Below are positions 8,974 through 17,771 of a DNA stretch of 64,000 nucleotides, piece after piece. Location: assembly GCF_031179145.1 (NCBI RefSeq), contig NZ_JAPSIB010000001.1:342853-406852 (forward strand), given 5' to 3'. Numbering within the stretch: the stretch's first letter is position 1; the number at the start of each line of letters is the position of its first letter. Origin of the DNA: Brevibacterium sp. GTDB lineage: Bacteria > Actinomycetota > Actinomycetes > Actinomycetales > Brevibacteriaceae. The translations under genes were made by a program, and so were the position numbers. The notes beneath the pieces are model-generated. The model was not told where the DNA came from. It saw nothing but the letters and a program-made list of their open reading frames with translations, and did not search any database.

Positions 8974-9759
8974 GTGAAGCTTTTAGCAGATCGCCGCAGA
9001 CACCCCATGGCACTGGTTGTGCTCCTGCTGGTGGGCTTGCTGCTGACTGGTGGAGCATACGCACTCTTCACCCAGACCTCGAGCGCCAAGGCGACCACGG
9101 CCAGCGCCTCGGACATCGAAGGCGGAAAGAAGCTCTTCGCCGCCAACTGTGCGACCTGCCACGGTCTCAACGCCGAAGGCACCAGGAACGGACCGAGTCT
9201 CGTCGGCGTCGGCGCCGCCGCAGTCGACTTCCAGGTCGGCACCGGCCGCATGCCCCTGCAGGCGAACGGACCCCAGGCCCCGCAGAAGGAACCGCAGTTC
9301 AACGACGAGCAGACCGCTCAGCTCGCCGCTTACGTGGCCTCGCTGGGACCCGGCCCCGCGATCCCCGAGGACCAGTACCTCGACGCCTCCAAGGGCGATC
9401 CGGCAGCCGGTGGCGGACTGTTCCGCACCAACTGCGCCATGTGCCACAACGTGGTCGGTGCCGGTGGTGCACTGACCCGAGGCAAGTTCGCTCCGAACCT
9501 CTCCGAGGTCAGCGACAAGCATCTCTACGAAGCGATGCAGACCGGCCCGCAGAACATGCCGATCTTCAACGATGCGAACCTCACTCCCGAGGACAAGCGC
9601 GACGTCATCGCCTATGTCAACGAGGTCACCGACAACCCATCGCCCGGCGGGTTCAAGCTCGGTTCGCTGGGACCGGTGGCCGAAGGCCTCTTCGTCTGGT
9701 TCTTCGGACTCGGTGCAGTCATCGCGATCACCGTGTGGCTGTCCTCCAGGGCGAAATGA
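8974..9759 (+). CDS. qcrC: cytochrome bc1 complex, diheme cytochrome c subunit
   Basis: A 261-residue membrane-bound diheme cytochrome c. A signal-anchor helix lies near residues 12-32, the heme motifs CATCH and CAMCH at residues 59-63 and 154-158, and a C-terminal anchor helix near 235-255. Two heme c groups let it pass electrons straight from the Rieske protein to the CuA centre of CtaC, replacing soluble cytochrome c. The start is a GTG with AAAGGA upstream. It follows ctaE by 59 bases in the same operon. Confidence 0.96.
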   Translation: MKLLADRRRHPMALVVLLLVGLLLTGGAYALFTQTSSAKATTASASDIEGGKKLFAANCATCHGLNAEGTRNGPSLVGVGAAAVDFQVGTGRMPLQANGPQAPQKEPQFNDEQTAQLAAYVASLGPGPAIPEDQYLDASKGDPAAGGGLFRTNCAMCHNVVGAGGALTRGKFAPNLSEVSDKHLYEAMQTGPQNMPIFNDANLTPEDKRDVIAYVNEVTDNPSPGGFKLGSLGPVAEGLFVWFFGLGAVIAITVWLSSRAK

Positions 9760-9808
9760 GCCCGAAATTGTCGTCACCCAACCATTACGAGAATAGACGG
9801 GGAATGCA

Positions 9809-10852
9809 ATGACCTCGAAAGATCACTCCGGCGGCGGCAGCCAGCTCGAGGAGTTGAACGGGTTCACCAACCCGGGGCTGCCGGAACACAAGCCCAGGCT
9901 CACTGACAGTGATCCCCGGGCTCAGAAGGTCGCTGAACGTCAGGTGGCCCTCTGGTTCCTCCTGTCGATGATCGGCACCATCTGGTTCATCGTCGCCTAC
10001 TTCCTGTTCCCGTTGGAAGAGTCGATGGAGAGCATTCGCCTGCACACCATGTTCGTCGGACTGGGTGCGACACTGGCCATGTTCGGCATCGGAGCAGGCG
10101 CCGTCCTGTGGGCGAAGAACCTGATGAGCGACCATGAGGGCATCGATGAGCGCCACGACATCCACGGCAGCGAGGAGGACCAGGCGATCGCCCTGGAGAT
10201 CCTCCACCAGGCCAACGAGGAGTCCGGCATCGGCCGTCGTCCGCTGATCCGCAACACCCTCATCGCCGCTCTGGCCCTCGCTCCCCTGCCGGCTGTCCTC
10301 GTCTTCCGTGACCTCGGTCCTCTCCCCGGCAACACGCTCCACCACACCATCTGGGACAAAGGCGTTCGCCTCATCCAGGACCCGGGCGGCATTCCGAGCC
10401 CTGAGTCCGAACGCCCCATCCGGGCCGACGAGGTGACCATCGGCTCTGCCTACCACGTGCTGCCGTCGGGCATCGGTGATCACGAGAACACCGACCACCC
10501 GATCAACGAGAAGGCCAAAGCAGCCGTGCTGCTGATGCGGATCGATCCCAAGGAACTCAAAGAGGATCCGGCTCGCAAGGACTGGTCACACGACGGAATC
10601 GTCGCGTACTCGAAGATCTGCACCCACGTCGGCTGCCCGGTCGCCCTCTACGAGCACCAGACACATCACCTGCTCTGCCCGTGCCACCAGTCGACCTTCG
10701 ACGTGACAGAGCACTGCAAGGTCATCTTCGGACCGGCGAAGCGTCCCCTGCCGCAGCTGCCCATCACCGTGGACAGCGAAGGCTACCTGGTCGCCCAGTC
10801 GGACTTCCCTGAGCCTGTCGGACCTACGTTCTGGGAGATCAACCACCCATGA
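9809..10852 (+). CDS. qcrA: cytochrome bc1 complex, Rieske iron-sulfur subunit
   Basis: A 347-residue Rieske protein with three N-terminal membrane helices (near residues 46-68, 78-102 and 148-168), the actinobacterial form rather than the single-helix form of proteobacteria. The 2Fe-2S ligands are C271 and H273 in CTHVGC and C290 and H293 in CPCH, with the disulfide cysteines C276 and C292. It oxidises menaquinol and hands the electron to QcrC. Its stop overlaps the qcrB start (ATGA, 10849-10852), which implies coupled translation. Confidence 0.96.
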   Translation: MTSKDHSGGGSQLEELNGFTNPGLPEHKPRLTDSDPRAQKVAERQVALWFLLSMIGTIWFIVAYFLFPLEESMESIRLHTMFVGLGATLAMFGIGAGAVLWAKNLMSDHEGIDERHDIHGSEEDQAIALEILHQANEESGIGRRPLIRNTLIAALALAPLPAVLVFRDLGPLPGNTLHHTIWDKGVRLIQDPGGIPSPESERPIRADEVTIGSAYHVLPSGIGDHENTDHPINEKAKAAVLLMRIDPKELKEDPARKDWSHDGIVAYSKICTHVGCPVALYEHQTHHLLCPCHQSTFDVTEHCKVIFGPAKRPLPQLPITVDSEGYLVAQSDFPEPVGPTFWEINHP

Positions 10853-12474
10853 GTACAACACAGCCCACAACCGCCATCGGGAAGGCCGCGAACTTCACCG
10901 AAAACCGCGTCGGGGCATCCGTTCTGGTTCGCGAATTCGGTCGGAAGATCTTCCCTTCCCACTGGTCCTTCATGCTCGGTGAGGTTGCTCTCTACAGCTT
11001 CGTCATCGTCGTCCTCTCCGGCACCTTCCTCACGTTCTTCTTCCATCCTGCGATGGGCGAGCTCCACTACGAGGGCCCGTGGGTGCCGCTGCGCGGCGTC
11101 GAGATCTCAGAGGCGTACAACTCGACCCTGGCCATCTCGTTCGAGATCCGGGGTGGACTGTTCATCCGTCAGATGCACCACTGGGGCGCTCTGCTGTTCG
11201 TCGCCGCGCTGAGCATCCACATGCTGCGCGTGTTCTTCACCGGTGCGTTCCGCCGTCCGCGTGAACTCAACTGGATCGTCGGTGTGCTCCTCCTGATCAT
11301 GGGCATGGCCGCCGGCTTCACCGGTTACTCGCTGCCCGATGACCTGCTCTCCGGAAACGGACTGCGCATCATTGACGGAATCATCAAGTCGCTGCCGCTG
11401 GTCGGAACGTATGTCTCGTTCTTCCTCTTCGGCGGTGAGTTCCCGGGCATCGACATCGTCTCGCGTCTGTACACGCTGCACATCATGATCGTCCCGGCGC
11501 TGATCATCGCGCTCATCGGTGTCCACCTGGTGTTCGTCGTCGTCCACAAGCACACCCAGTGGCCCGGCGCCGGACACACTGAGAAGAACGTCGTCGGTGA
11601 ACCTGTGCTGCCGACCTTCGCAGCCAAGGGTGGCGGATTCTTCTTCCTCATCTTCGGTCTGCTGTCGCTGATCTCGGCACTGTTCACGATCAACCCGATC
11701 TGGAACTATGGGCCCTACGACCCCTCACCGGTCTCCGCTGGAACTCAGCCGGACTGGTACATCGGCTGGGCCGATGGATATCTCCGCATCGTGCCGGGCT
11801 GGTTCGAGTTCTACATCGCCGGGTGGCCGATCTCGTTCAACATCAACAGTGCGCTCGTCGTCATGGGCGGCGTGTTCGTGGCGATGTTCGTCTACCCGTT
11901 CTTCGAGGCGTGGCTGCTCAAGGACCATCGGGAACACCACATCCTCGACCGTCCGCGCAACAACCCGACTCGCACTGCGATCGGCGTCGCCGGCATCATC
12001 TTCTACTGCAACCTGTGGGCCGCGGCATCGGGTGACCTCATCGCCGTGTTCTTCCACATGTCGCTCAATGACATGATCTACATCTTCCGGTTCCTGTTCT
12101 TCTTCGGACCGATCATCGGATACATGATCACGAAGCGCATGTGCATCGGGCTGCAGCGCAAGGATCGTGAGCTCGCGCTGCACGGTCGGGAGACGGCCCA
12201 GATCATCCGACTCCCCCACGGTGAGTTCCTCGAACGCCACGAGGCGCTGCCCGCGAACAAACTGTGGAAGATCACCGCGTTCGAATCGCCGCAGTATGTG
12301 CCTGCCGAGCCGAACGCCGACGGAAAGATCACCGGCGCCGAGAAGCTCCGGGCCCGCCTGTCCAGGTTCTTCTTCGAGGACCGGGTTGCCCCCGTGAGCA
12401 AGCAGGAGCTCGACGCTTCTCACCATGACCACCACGAGGTGGGAAGCACCGACCAGGCGCAGATCGGTCACTGA
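10849..12474 (+). CDS. qcrB: cytochrome bc1 complex, cytochrome b subunit
   Basis: A 541-residue cytochrome b with the full actinobacterial length, including a C-terminal soluble extension of about 120 residues. Visible signatures are the heme-binding helices (RQMHHWGALLFVAALSIHMLR and LHIMIVPALIIALIGVHLV), GYSLPDDLLSG at the quinol site, and PDWYIGWADG in place of the classical PEWY loop. It forms the menaquinol oxidation and reduction sites of the bcc complex. It is the last gene of the operon and is followed by a strong hairpin. Confidence 0.96.
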   Translation: MSTTQPTTAIGKAANFTENRVGASVLVREFGRKIFPSHWSFMLGEVALYSFVIVVLSGTFLTFFFHPAMGELHYEGPWVPLRGVEISEAYNSTLAISFEIRGGLFIRQMHHWGALLFVAALSIHMLRVFFTGAFRRPRELNWIVGVLLLIMGMAAGFTGYSLPDDLLSGNGLRIIDGIIKSLPLVGTYVSFFLFGGEFPGIDIVSRLYTLHIMIVPALIIALIGVHLVFVVVHKHTQWPGAGHTEKNVVGEPVLPTFAAKGGGFFFLIFGLLSLISALFTINPIWNYGPYDPSPVSAGTQPDWYIGWADGYLRIVPGWFEFYIAGWPISFNINSALVVMGGVFVAMFVYPFFEAWLLKDHREHHILDRPRNNPTRTAIGVAGIIFYCNLWAAASGDLIAVFFHMSLNDMIYIFRFLFFFGPIIGYMITKRMCIGLQRKDRELALHGRETAQIIRLPHGEFLERHEALPANKLWKITAFESPQYVPAEPNADGKITGAEKLRARLSRFFFEDRVAPVSKQELDASHHDHHEVGSTDQAQIGH

Positions 12475-12551
12475 GAGCTTCGGAGTGACTCGCCCGAACA
12501 GTCGACCTGGTTCGGATACTGTCCCGCCGAGAGACTGAACCACCGGCCACA

Positions 12552-12590
12552 CGACTGAGGGGCCCAGCATCATGCTGGGCCCCTCAGTCG
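12552..12590 (+). terminator. terminator of ctaE-qcrCAB operon
   Basis: A perfect 19-bp inverted repeat with a one-base centre (arms 12552-12570 and 12572-12590), GC-rich, lies 77 bases after qcrB and is followed by a pyrimidine-rich run. Confidence 0.8.
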
Positions 12591-12708
12591 TCTCCGTCCT
12601 GTCTCGGTTCAGTGTGTCCAGGCTGCACCGAACCGAAGGCCAGTGCACGCGCAGGCGAAGCGTCTTCGACGATGTGAGGGTTCGAACTTCGCGGCACGGC
12701 AGGACCGA

Positions 12709-12777
12709 CCGCTCGGCACCAGTGCGATAGCCCGCTCGGCACGAGGGGACGAGCCCGCTCGGCAGCCAGCTGGGACC
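12709..12777. repeat. three 23-bp direct repeats
   Basis: The core CCGCTCGGCA occurs at 12709, 12732 and 12755, exactly 23 bases apart. The other 13 bases of each unit are only loosely similar. Confidence 0.6.
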
Positions 12778-13232
12778 CCACCCCGCCACCGCGCTGCTGC
12801 GCGTTCTGAGGGCCACACACAGGTCGACGAGTCCCGCCCCGGCGCTGCGGTGGGACCGCTTGCCTTCCTGCCCGTCCACGCGCCCTCACAACGCCCTGTC
12901 AGCCCAACGGACACAGCGCTCCGGGCCACCAGCGGGTCGTCAGGCAGCGACGTTCCCAGGGCCGGCAGAGGCCGGGTGACGGTACGCGGGGCGGGCAGAC
13001 GGGTGCCCGCGGCCACGGTACGCTGTGCACCAGATACATGCCGGCGGTGGCAGAACAAGTGGTACCAGCGATCGGCCTCGCGCCAAGGCGACATTCACCG
13101 AGACGAACCGACAGGCAATCGTCCTGCACCATTGTCAACAGGTCCTGCAACGCCGCAGACGCACAGCATTGACCCGGCTGAAGCCGCGCCCGGACCGGTA
13201 GCGCGCCGTTCGGGCATCCCTGCGCTCAACCA

Positions 13233-13400
13233 ACCGTCCCCCTGACGAGAGTCAGCTCCAGCGGTCGTCCCCGCACAGCCAGGCACTTGCGGTCGTCCCG
13301 GTCCACCCATCCGTCCGCAGTCGTACACATCGACCCAACCGTCGACGGTCGTCCCCGTCCACTCAGCCGCCTGCCGTCATCCCCCTCGAGCCGGCCGTCT
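13233..13400. repeat. six degenerate 28-bp tandem units
   Basis: A block related to CGGTCGTCCCC recurs every 28 bases, at 13233, 13261, 13289, 13317, 13345 and 13373. Units differ at many positions but hold the period exactly. There are no conserved repeats with variable spacers, so it is not a CRISPR array. Confidence 0.55.
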
Positions 13401-13450
13401 GTCACCCACGGTGTGCATCCGGCTCCGCATGTGCCGCCCGGATGTGAATG

Positions 13451-13490
13451 CACGTGTGGCCCGGACTCGATCGAGTCCGGGCCACACGTG
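13451..13490 (-). terminator. terminator of ctaCDF operon
   Basis: A perfect 40-bp palindrome (two 20-bp arms with no loop base) lies 52 bases beyond the ctaF stop on the minus strand. Confidence 0.78.
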
Positions 13491-13542
13491 GTGGTGCCAG
13501 ATGTCCGACTGCCCCAGGAGGGCGGCAACGGCTCAGAGAGGA

Positions 13543-13944
13543 TCAGTGAGCGTGATCTCCACGGTCGTACTCGTAGGTCAGGCCGATCAGCGCGACGATG
13601 CCGATCGCGACGCCGAAGGGGAAGATCCACCAGCCCATGGCGATACCGTAGAAGGCAACCGCTGCGCCGCCGGCGCAGACGATGGGCCACCAGCTCCACG
13701 GGCTGAAGAACCCGTAGTCGGCATCGGCATCGGAGATCTCGGCGTGATCGTTGTCCTGGGGCTGGAGCCCGACGCGGCGGTCGGTCAGCCACAGGTAGAC
13801 GCCGATCATGATCGACATCAAGCCGACGAGCAGGAGTGCAGGGAAGCCGACCAGCTCACCGAAGTCGGTGTGCCATCCGTAGTAGATCCCCACGAGGATG
13901 AAGAACACACCGCAGAGGTTGAAGACGTAGATCGAAGACTTCAC
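13543..13944 (-). CDS. ctaF: cytochrome c oxidase subunit IV (actinobacterial CtaF)
   Basis: A 133-residue protein with four predicted membrane helices in two pairs, separated by a hydrophilic stretch with [16 protein letters not shown]. This is the small fourth subunit found only in actinobacterial aa3 oxidases. Its role is structural, and it contains no metal ligands. Its start overlaps the ctaD stop by four bases (13941-13944), so its translation is probably coupled. It is the last gene of ctaC-ctaD-ctaF. Confidence 0.93.
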   Translation of the reverse strand: MKSSIYVFNLCGVFFILVGIYYGWHTDFGELVGFPALLLVGLMSIMIGVYLWLTDRRVGLQPQDNDHAEISDADADYGFFSPWSWWPIVCAGGAAVAFYGIAMGWWIFPFGVAIGIVALIGLTYEYDRGDHAH

Positions 13945-15635
13945 TTGGAGCGACCTCCAGCAAGTTGGGGCTCAGCGTGGCCGTGGGCGTATTCCAGCAG
14001 TTCCGGGTGGTTCACATCGAACGCCGGGCGCTCGGAGCGGATCCGGGGCAGCGAGGTGAAGTTGTGGCGCGGCGGCGGGCACGAGGTGGCCCACTCCAGC
14101 GATCCACCGTAGCCCCAGGGATCGTCCACAGTGACCTTCGGAGCGTTGCGTGCGGTGACCCAGACGTTCCAGAAGAACGGAACCATCGACAGGCCCAGGA
14201 GCATCGCACCGACGGTGGACACCTGGTTCATCCACGTGAAGCCGTCCTGCGGGAGGTAGTCGGCGTAACGGCGAGGCATGCCGTCGACGCCCAACCAGTG
14301 CTGGACGAGGAAGGTGCCGTGGAAGCCGAGGAACAGCATCCAGAAGTGGATGTGGCCGAGCTTCTCGTTGAGCATCTTCCCGGTCCACTTCGGCCACCAG
14401 AAGTAGAATCCGGCGAACATCGCGAACACGACGGTGCCGAAGACCACGTAGTGGAAGTGCGCGACGACGAAGTAGGAGTCAGAGACCGACTGGTCCAGGG
14501 CCGGGCTGGCCAGGATGATTCCGGTCAGCCCGCCGAAGAGGAAGGTGACGAGGAATCCGATCGCCCACACCATGGGGGTCTCGAAGGTGATCGACCCTCG
14601 CCACATGGTGCCGATCCAGGCCAAGAACTTCACGCCTGTCGGGACGGCGATGAGCATCGTCATGAAGGCGAAGAACGGCAGCGCGACCACACCGGTGACG
14701 TACATGTGGTGGGCCCACACGGTCACGGACAGGGCAGCGATGGTGATCGTGGCGAAGACGAGGCTCTTGTATCCGAAGACCGGCTTGCGGCTGAAGACCG
14801 GGATGATCTCCGTGATGATGCCGAAGAACGGCAGAGCGATCACGTACACCTCGGGGTGGCCGAAGAACCAGAACAGATGCTGCCAGAGGACAGGCCCGCC
14901 GTTGCCTGGGCTGAACACGTGGGATCCGAGGATGCGGTCCGAACCGAGGACCAGCAGGGCAGCGGCCAGAGGCTGGAACGCCATCAGCACGAGGATGCCG
15001 GTGATGAGGACGTTCCAGGTGAAGATCGGCATGCGGAACATGGTCATACCCGGCGCACGCATCGTGATGATGGTGGTGATGAAGTTGACCGAGCCGAGGA
15101 TCGTGCCGAATCCGGACAGTCCCAGACCGAGCACCCAGAGGTTGCCTCCGGCGCCGGGCGTGAACGTCGTATTGCTCAGCGGAGCGTAGGCGGTCCATCC
15201 GAAGGACGCCGCGCCCTGTGGGGTGAGGAACCCGGAGAGGGCGATGAGGCTGCCGAAGAGGAACATCCAGAACGCGAACGCGTTCAGGCGGGGAAATGCG
15301 ACGTCAGGCGCGCCGATCTGCAGCGGCATGATGACATTCGCGAATCCGGCGAACAGCGGCGTCGCGAACATCAGCAGCATCAGCGTACCGTGCATCGTGA
15401 ACAGCTGGTTGTACTGCTCTTTGGTCTCGATGATCTGCATCCCGGGCTCGAAGAGCTCGAGGCGGATGATGAGCGCCATCACGCCGCCGATGCAGAAGAA
15501 GAAGAACGACCCGATCAGGTACATGTACCCGATCGTCTTGTGGTCGGTCGACGTGATCCAGTCGACGATGATCTTTCCCTTGCTCCGCGGAGTCACCGGA
15601 GCGTCAAGGGCCGGCTGATTCATGGTAGCCGTCAT
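13941..15635 (-). CDS. ctaD: cytochrome c oxidase subunit I
   Basis: A 564-residue catalytic subunit with twelve membrane helices. The CuB and heme ligand regions are present: [26 protein letters not shown] (His-Tyr crosslink helix), HHMYVTG and [10 protein letters not shown]. It reduces oxygen to water and pumps protons through the binuclear heme a3-CuB centre. The ATG at 15633-15635 overlaps the ctaC stop by four bases and has AAGAAGG about nine bases upstream; an ATG at 15623 is a weaker alternative. The reading frame is open beyond this start only because it shadows ctaC. Confidence 0.96.
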   Translation of the reverse strand: MTATMNQPALDAPVTPRSKGKIIVDWITSTDHKTIGYMYLIGSFFFFCIGGVMALIIRLELFEPGMQIIETKEQYNQLFTMHGTLMLLMFATPLFAGFANVIMPLQIGAPDVAFPRLNAFAFWMFLFGSLIALSGFLTPQGAASFGWTAYAPLSNTTFTPGAGGNLWVLGLGLSGFGTILGSVNFITTIITMRAPGMTMFRMPIFTWNVLITGILVLMAFQPLAAALLVLGSDRILGSHVFSPGNGGPVLWQHLFWFFGHPEVYVIALPFFGIITEIIPVFSRKPVFGYKSLVFATITIAALSVTVWAHHMYVTGVVALPFFAFMTMLIAVPTGVKFLAWIGTMWRGSITFETPMVWAIGFLVTFLFGGLTGIILASPALDQSVSDSYFVVAHFHYVVFGTVVFAMFAGFYFWWPKWTGKMLNEKLGHIHFWMLFLGFHGTFLVQHWLGVDGMPRRYADYLPQDGFTWMNQVSTVGAMLLGLSMVPFFWNVWVTARNAPKVTVDDPWGYGGSLEWATSCPPPRHNFTSLPRIRSERPAFDVNHPELLEYAHGHAEPQLAGGRSK

Positions 15636-16504
15636 TGCTGCGCACCTTCTTTCGGGTACCAGTTGCGGTCGTACTCCGGACCGAGAACGCCTGTGTTGCC
15701 TTGATCGGCCAGCGACTTCGTGTACTGCTCGAACTCCTGCTGGGAGACGACCTTCACGTTGAAGAGCATCTCGGAGTGATACTCGCCGCAGAGTTCGGCG
15801 CACTTGCCGACGTATTCGCCTTCCTTCTCGGCGCGCAGGTGAATGCTCTGCGGGTGGCCGGGGATCATGTCGCGCTTCTCAAGGAAGGCGGGGATCCAGA
15901 AGGAATGGATGACGTCACGCGAACGGAGACGGATCTCCAGGTCGGTGTCGACCGGCAGGTAGAGAGTCGGGGCGGTCTTCTCCGGCGCCTCGGTGCCGTC
16001 GAGGGCGACCTGCGTGCCTGCGAGGTGCACGTTCTCGGTCACGTAGTTGAAGTCCCAAGCCCACTGCTTGCCTGCGACCTCGATGACCTGCTCCCCCGGA
16101 GTCCTGTCGTCGGTGGTCTTGTCCATGACCTGTACGGACTGGAAGAAGAAGCCGAGGACCACGATGATCGGAGTCACCGTGAACAGGATCTCGATCGGCA
16201 TGCTGTAGCGCAGCTGCACCGGCAGACCGCGATCGTTCTTGCGCCGCCGGTAGGCGATCATCGCCCACAGAATCAAGCCCCACACGATCAGCCCCAGTAC
16301 CAGCGAAGCGATCCACGCACCGTTCCACAGCGAGGTGTAGGCCTCGGTGTGGTTCGTCGCGCCCTTCGATTCGACGGGGAAGAATCCTGTTGCAATCTGC
16401 TCTTTCGTGCAACCCGATAGAAGCGCCGGTATAGTCACGGCGCCCAGAATGCCGAGCCGCTTCGCCCAGGACCGCTTCGGTCCCGGCTGATTCGGAGAAT
16501 CCAC
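15632..16504 (-). CDS. ctaC: cytochrome c oxidase subunit II (lipoprotein)
   Basis: A 290-residue subunit II. A basic N-terminus leads into a signal sequence ending in the lipobox LLSGC (Cys32), so it is probably lipid-anchored after cleavage. Two membrane helices follow near residues 62-85 and 105-125, then the outward cupredoxin domain with the CuA ligands in [12 protein letters not shown] and the upstream His of HSFWIPAF. It accepts electrons from QcrC. The start is a GTG with AAAGG six bases upstream. It opens the ctaC-ctaD-ctaF operon. Confidence 0.95.
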   Translation of the reverse strand: MDSPNQPGPKRSWAKRLGILGAVTIPALLSGCTKEQIATGFFPVESKGATNHTEAYTSLWNGAWIASLVLGLIVWGLILWAMIAYRRRKNDRGLPVQLRYSMPIEILFTVTPIIVVLGFFFQSVQVMDKTTDDRTPGEQVIEVAGKQWAWDFNYVTENVHLAGTQVALDGTEAPEKTAPTLYLPVDTDLEIRLRSRDVIHSFWIPAFLEKRDMIPGHPQSIHLRAEKEGEYVGKCAELCGEYHSEMLFNVKVVSQQEFEQYTKSLADQGNTGVLGPEYDRNWYPKEGAQQ

Positions 16505-16613
16505 GTGCAGCCTTTCACAACCTTCTTCGCCTCACAGAACGCTGAGAGGCGAATCCTTACTTTGTCATCTAACAGACTACCGCTACAGGCGGTAGAAATT
16601 CACATGCGGATGA

Positions 16614-17282
16614 TCATTTGTTGAGAATAGCCTGACAGTGGTTACCGCGGAGGGCGGAATCTAGCCGCGCGGAGTACTCGAGGCCGCTGATCTCCGACAC
16701 GCCGAGGGTGGCCAGGTGTGGTGTCTGCCACTGGGTGTCGATGAGCCAGGCGGTTCCGTCGGAGGATGCATCCGCCGAGGTGAGACCGGGTTGTCCGGGG
16801 TCAGTGTCGAAGAGGCCGACGAGGTGCGCGAGGGCAGCCTTCGAGGCGTCCCGCTGCGTGTGGAACATGGACTCGCCGGCGAAGAGGGAGCCGATCGCGA
16901 CCCCGTAGAGACCGCCGACCAGGCGCCCTTCCGACCATACTTCCACGGAGTGCGCCCACCCGCTGCGGTGGAGCTCGGTGTAGAGGCGGATGATGTCGCC
17001 GGTGATCCATCTCCCCGTCCGCGAGGGATCGGCGCAGGCGCGGATCACCCTGTCGAAGGCCCGGTCGACGCTGAACTCGAACCCGCGCATGGACTTGCGC
17101 AGGCTCTTGCTGACCTTGAGCTCGCCCGGCAGCAGGACACCTCGCCGGCGCGGTGCCCACCAGCCGATCCTCCCGGTGCCGCCCTCCCCGATTCCCATCG
17201 GGAACAGCCCTGCCCGATACGCGGAAAGGACCTGGGGCTGCGTGGCCGTGGTCGAGACGGCACGCAGATCCTCCAGGTCCAT
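16614..17282 (-). CDS. aat: leucyl/phenylalanyl-tRNA-protein transferase
   Basis: A 222-residue aminoacyl transferase that adds Leu or Phe to proteins with N-terminal Arg or Lys, marking them for ClpS-ClpAP(C) degradation. Family landmarks are YRAGLFPMG, WWAPRRRGVL, GGLYGVAIGSLFAGESMFH near residue 140, and LIDTQWQTPHLATLG. The ATG at 17280-17282 (or a GTG at 17285) is chosen because longer starts run into erpA; no clear ribosome-binding site is visible. It follows erpA by 28 bases and is probably cotranscribed. Confidence 0.93.
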   Translation of the reverse strand: MDLEDLRAVSTTATQPQVLSAYRAGLFPMGIGEGGTGRIGWWAPRRRGVLLPGELKVSKSLRKSMRGFEFSVDRAFDRVIRACADPSRTGRWITGDIIRLYTELHRSGWAHSVEVWSEGRLVGGLYGVAIGSLFAGESMFHTQRDASKAALAHLVGLFDTDPGQPGLTSADASSDGTAWLIDTQWQTPHLATLGVSEISGLEYSARLDSALRGNHCQAILNK

Positions 17283-17310
17283 CACCGGTGAGTCTGTCGT
17301 GGGCTGCTGG

Positions 17311-17664
17311 TCAGTGGAACGAATCGCCGCAGGCGCAGGAGCCGCCGGCATTCGGGTTGTCGATCGTGAAGCCCTGCTTCTCGATCGTGTCCGAGAAATC
17401 GATGGTCGAGCCGTTGAGGTAGGGCACGCTCATCCGGTCGACGATGACCTCGACACCGTCGAAGTCGCGCACGGCGTCTCCGTCGAGGTAGCGCTCGTCG
17501 AAGTACAGCTGGTAGATCAGACCGGAGCAGCCGCCGGGCTGCACGGCAACCCGCAGGCGCAGATCGTCGCGACCCTCCTGTTCGAGAAGGCTGCGAACCT
17601 TGTCGGCAGCGGTCGGGGACAGATCGACCTCGTGGGTCGCTACATCGTGATTGGTCGCAGTCAT
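17311..17664 (-). CDS. erpA: A-type Fe-S cluster carrier (ErpA/HesB family)
   Basis: A 117-residue A-type carrier with the three conserved cysteines: C46 in GGCSGL, and C110 and C112 in the C-terminal SCACGDSF. These ligate a cluster that is handed to apo-proteins. Length and motifs match ErpA/IscA, and its place between the oxidase operon and the M20 gene matches Rv2204c. In this window the Rieske protein, LipA and BioB are possible clients (inference). Confidence 0.92.
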   Translation of the reverse strand: MTATNHDVATHEVDLSPTAADKVRSLLEQEGRDDLRLRVAVQPGGCSGLIYQLYFDERYLDGDAVRDFDGVEVIVDRMSVPYLNGSTIDFSDTIEKQGFTIDNPNAGGSCACGDSFH

Positions 17665-17771
17665 CGTTTCTCCTTCATTGCTCCTGACCTCAAGCCTACA
17701 TGGCCCTCAACGCCATGCGGGTGAAGCCTATTCCCATGCTGTCACGGAATCTCGCGTGCTGAATCCTCCGC

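Larger units (their letters stand above)
12591..13450. other. 860-bp non-coding, repeat-bearing spacer
   Basis: No credible gene was found between the two terminators facing each other here. Open frames exist on both strands, but they are Arg/Pro/Ala-rich, lack ribosome-binding sites and resemble no protein. The DNA holds two short degenerate tandem arrays, listed separately. The spacer separates the two convergent halves of the respiratory gene block. Confidence 0.5.

Noticed and set aside
12640-12715. Possible tRNA with a GGTTCGAAC-like T-loop
   Set aside because: The bases around the loop do not form the T-stem, and no anticodon or acceptor arm could be drawn.
12643-13245. Open frames of up to 200 residues on both strands in the respiratory spacer
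   Set aside because: They are Arg/Pro-rich, lack start signals and resemble no protein; high GC makes such frames by chance, and the tandem repeats explain the composition.
13233-13400. CRISPR-like 28-bp periodicity
   Set aside because: Units are contiguous and all degenerate; there are no constant repeats separated by unique spacers, and no cas genes.
13965-15704. 579-residue plus-strand frame opposite ctaD
   Set aside because: It is the antisense shadow of ctaD; Glu/Asp/Arg/His-rich composition with no homologous motif.
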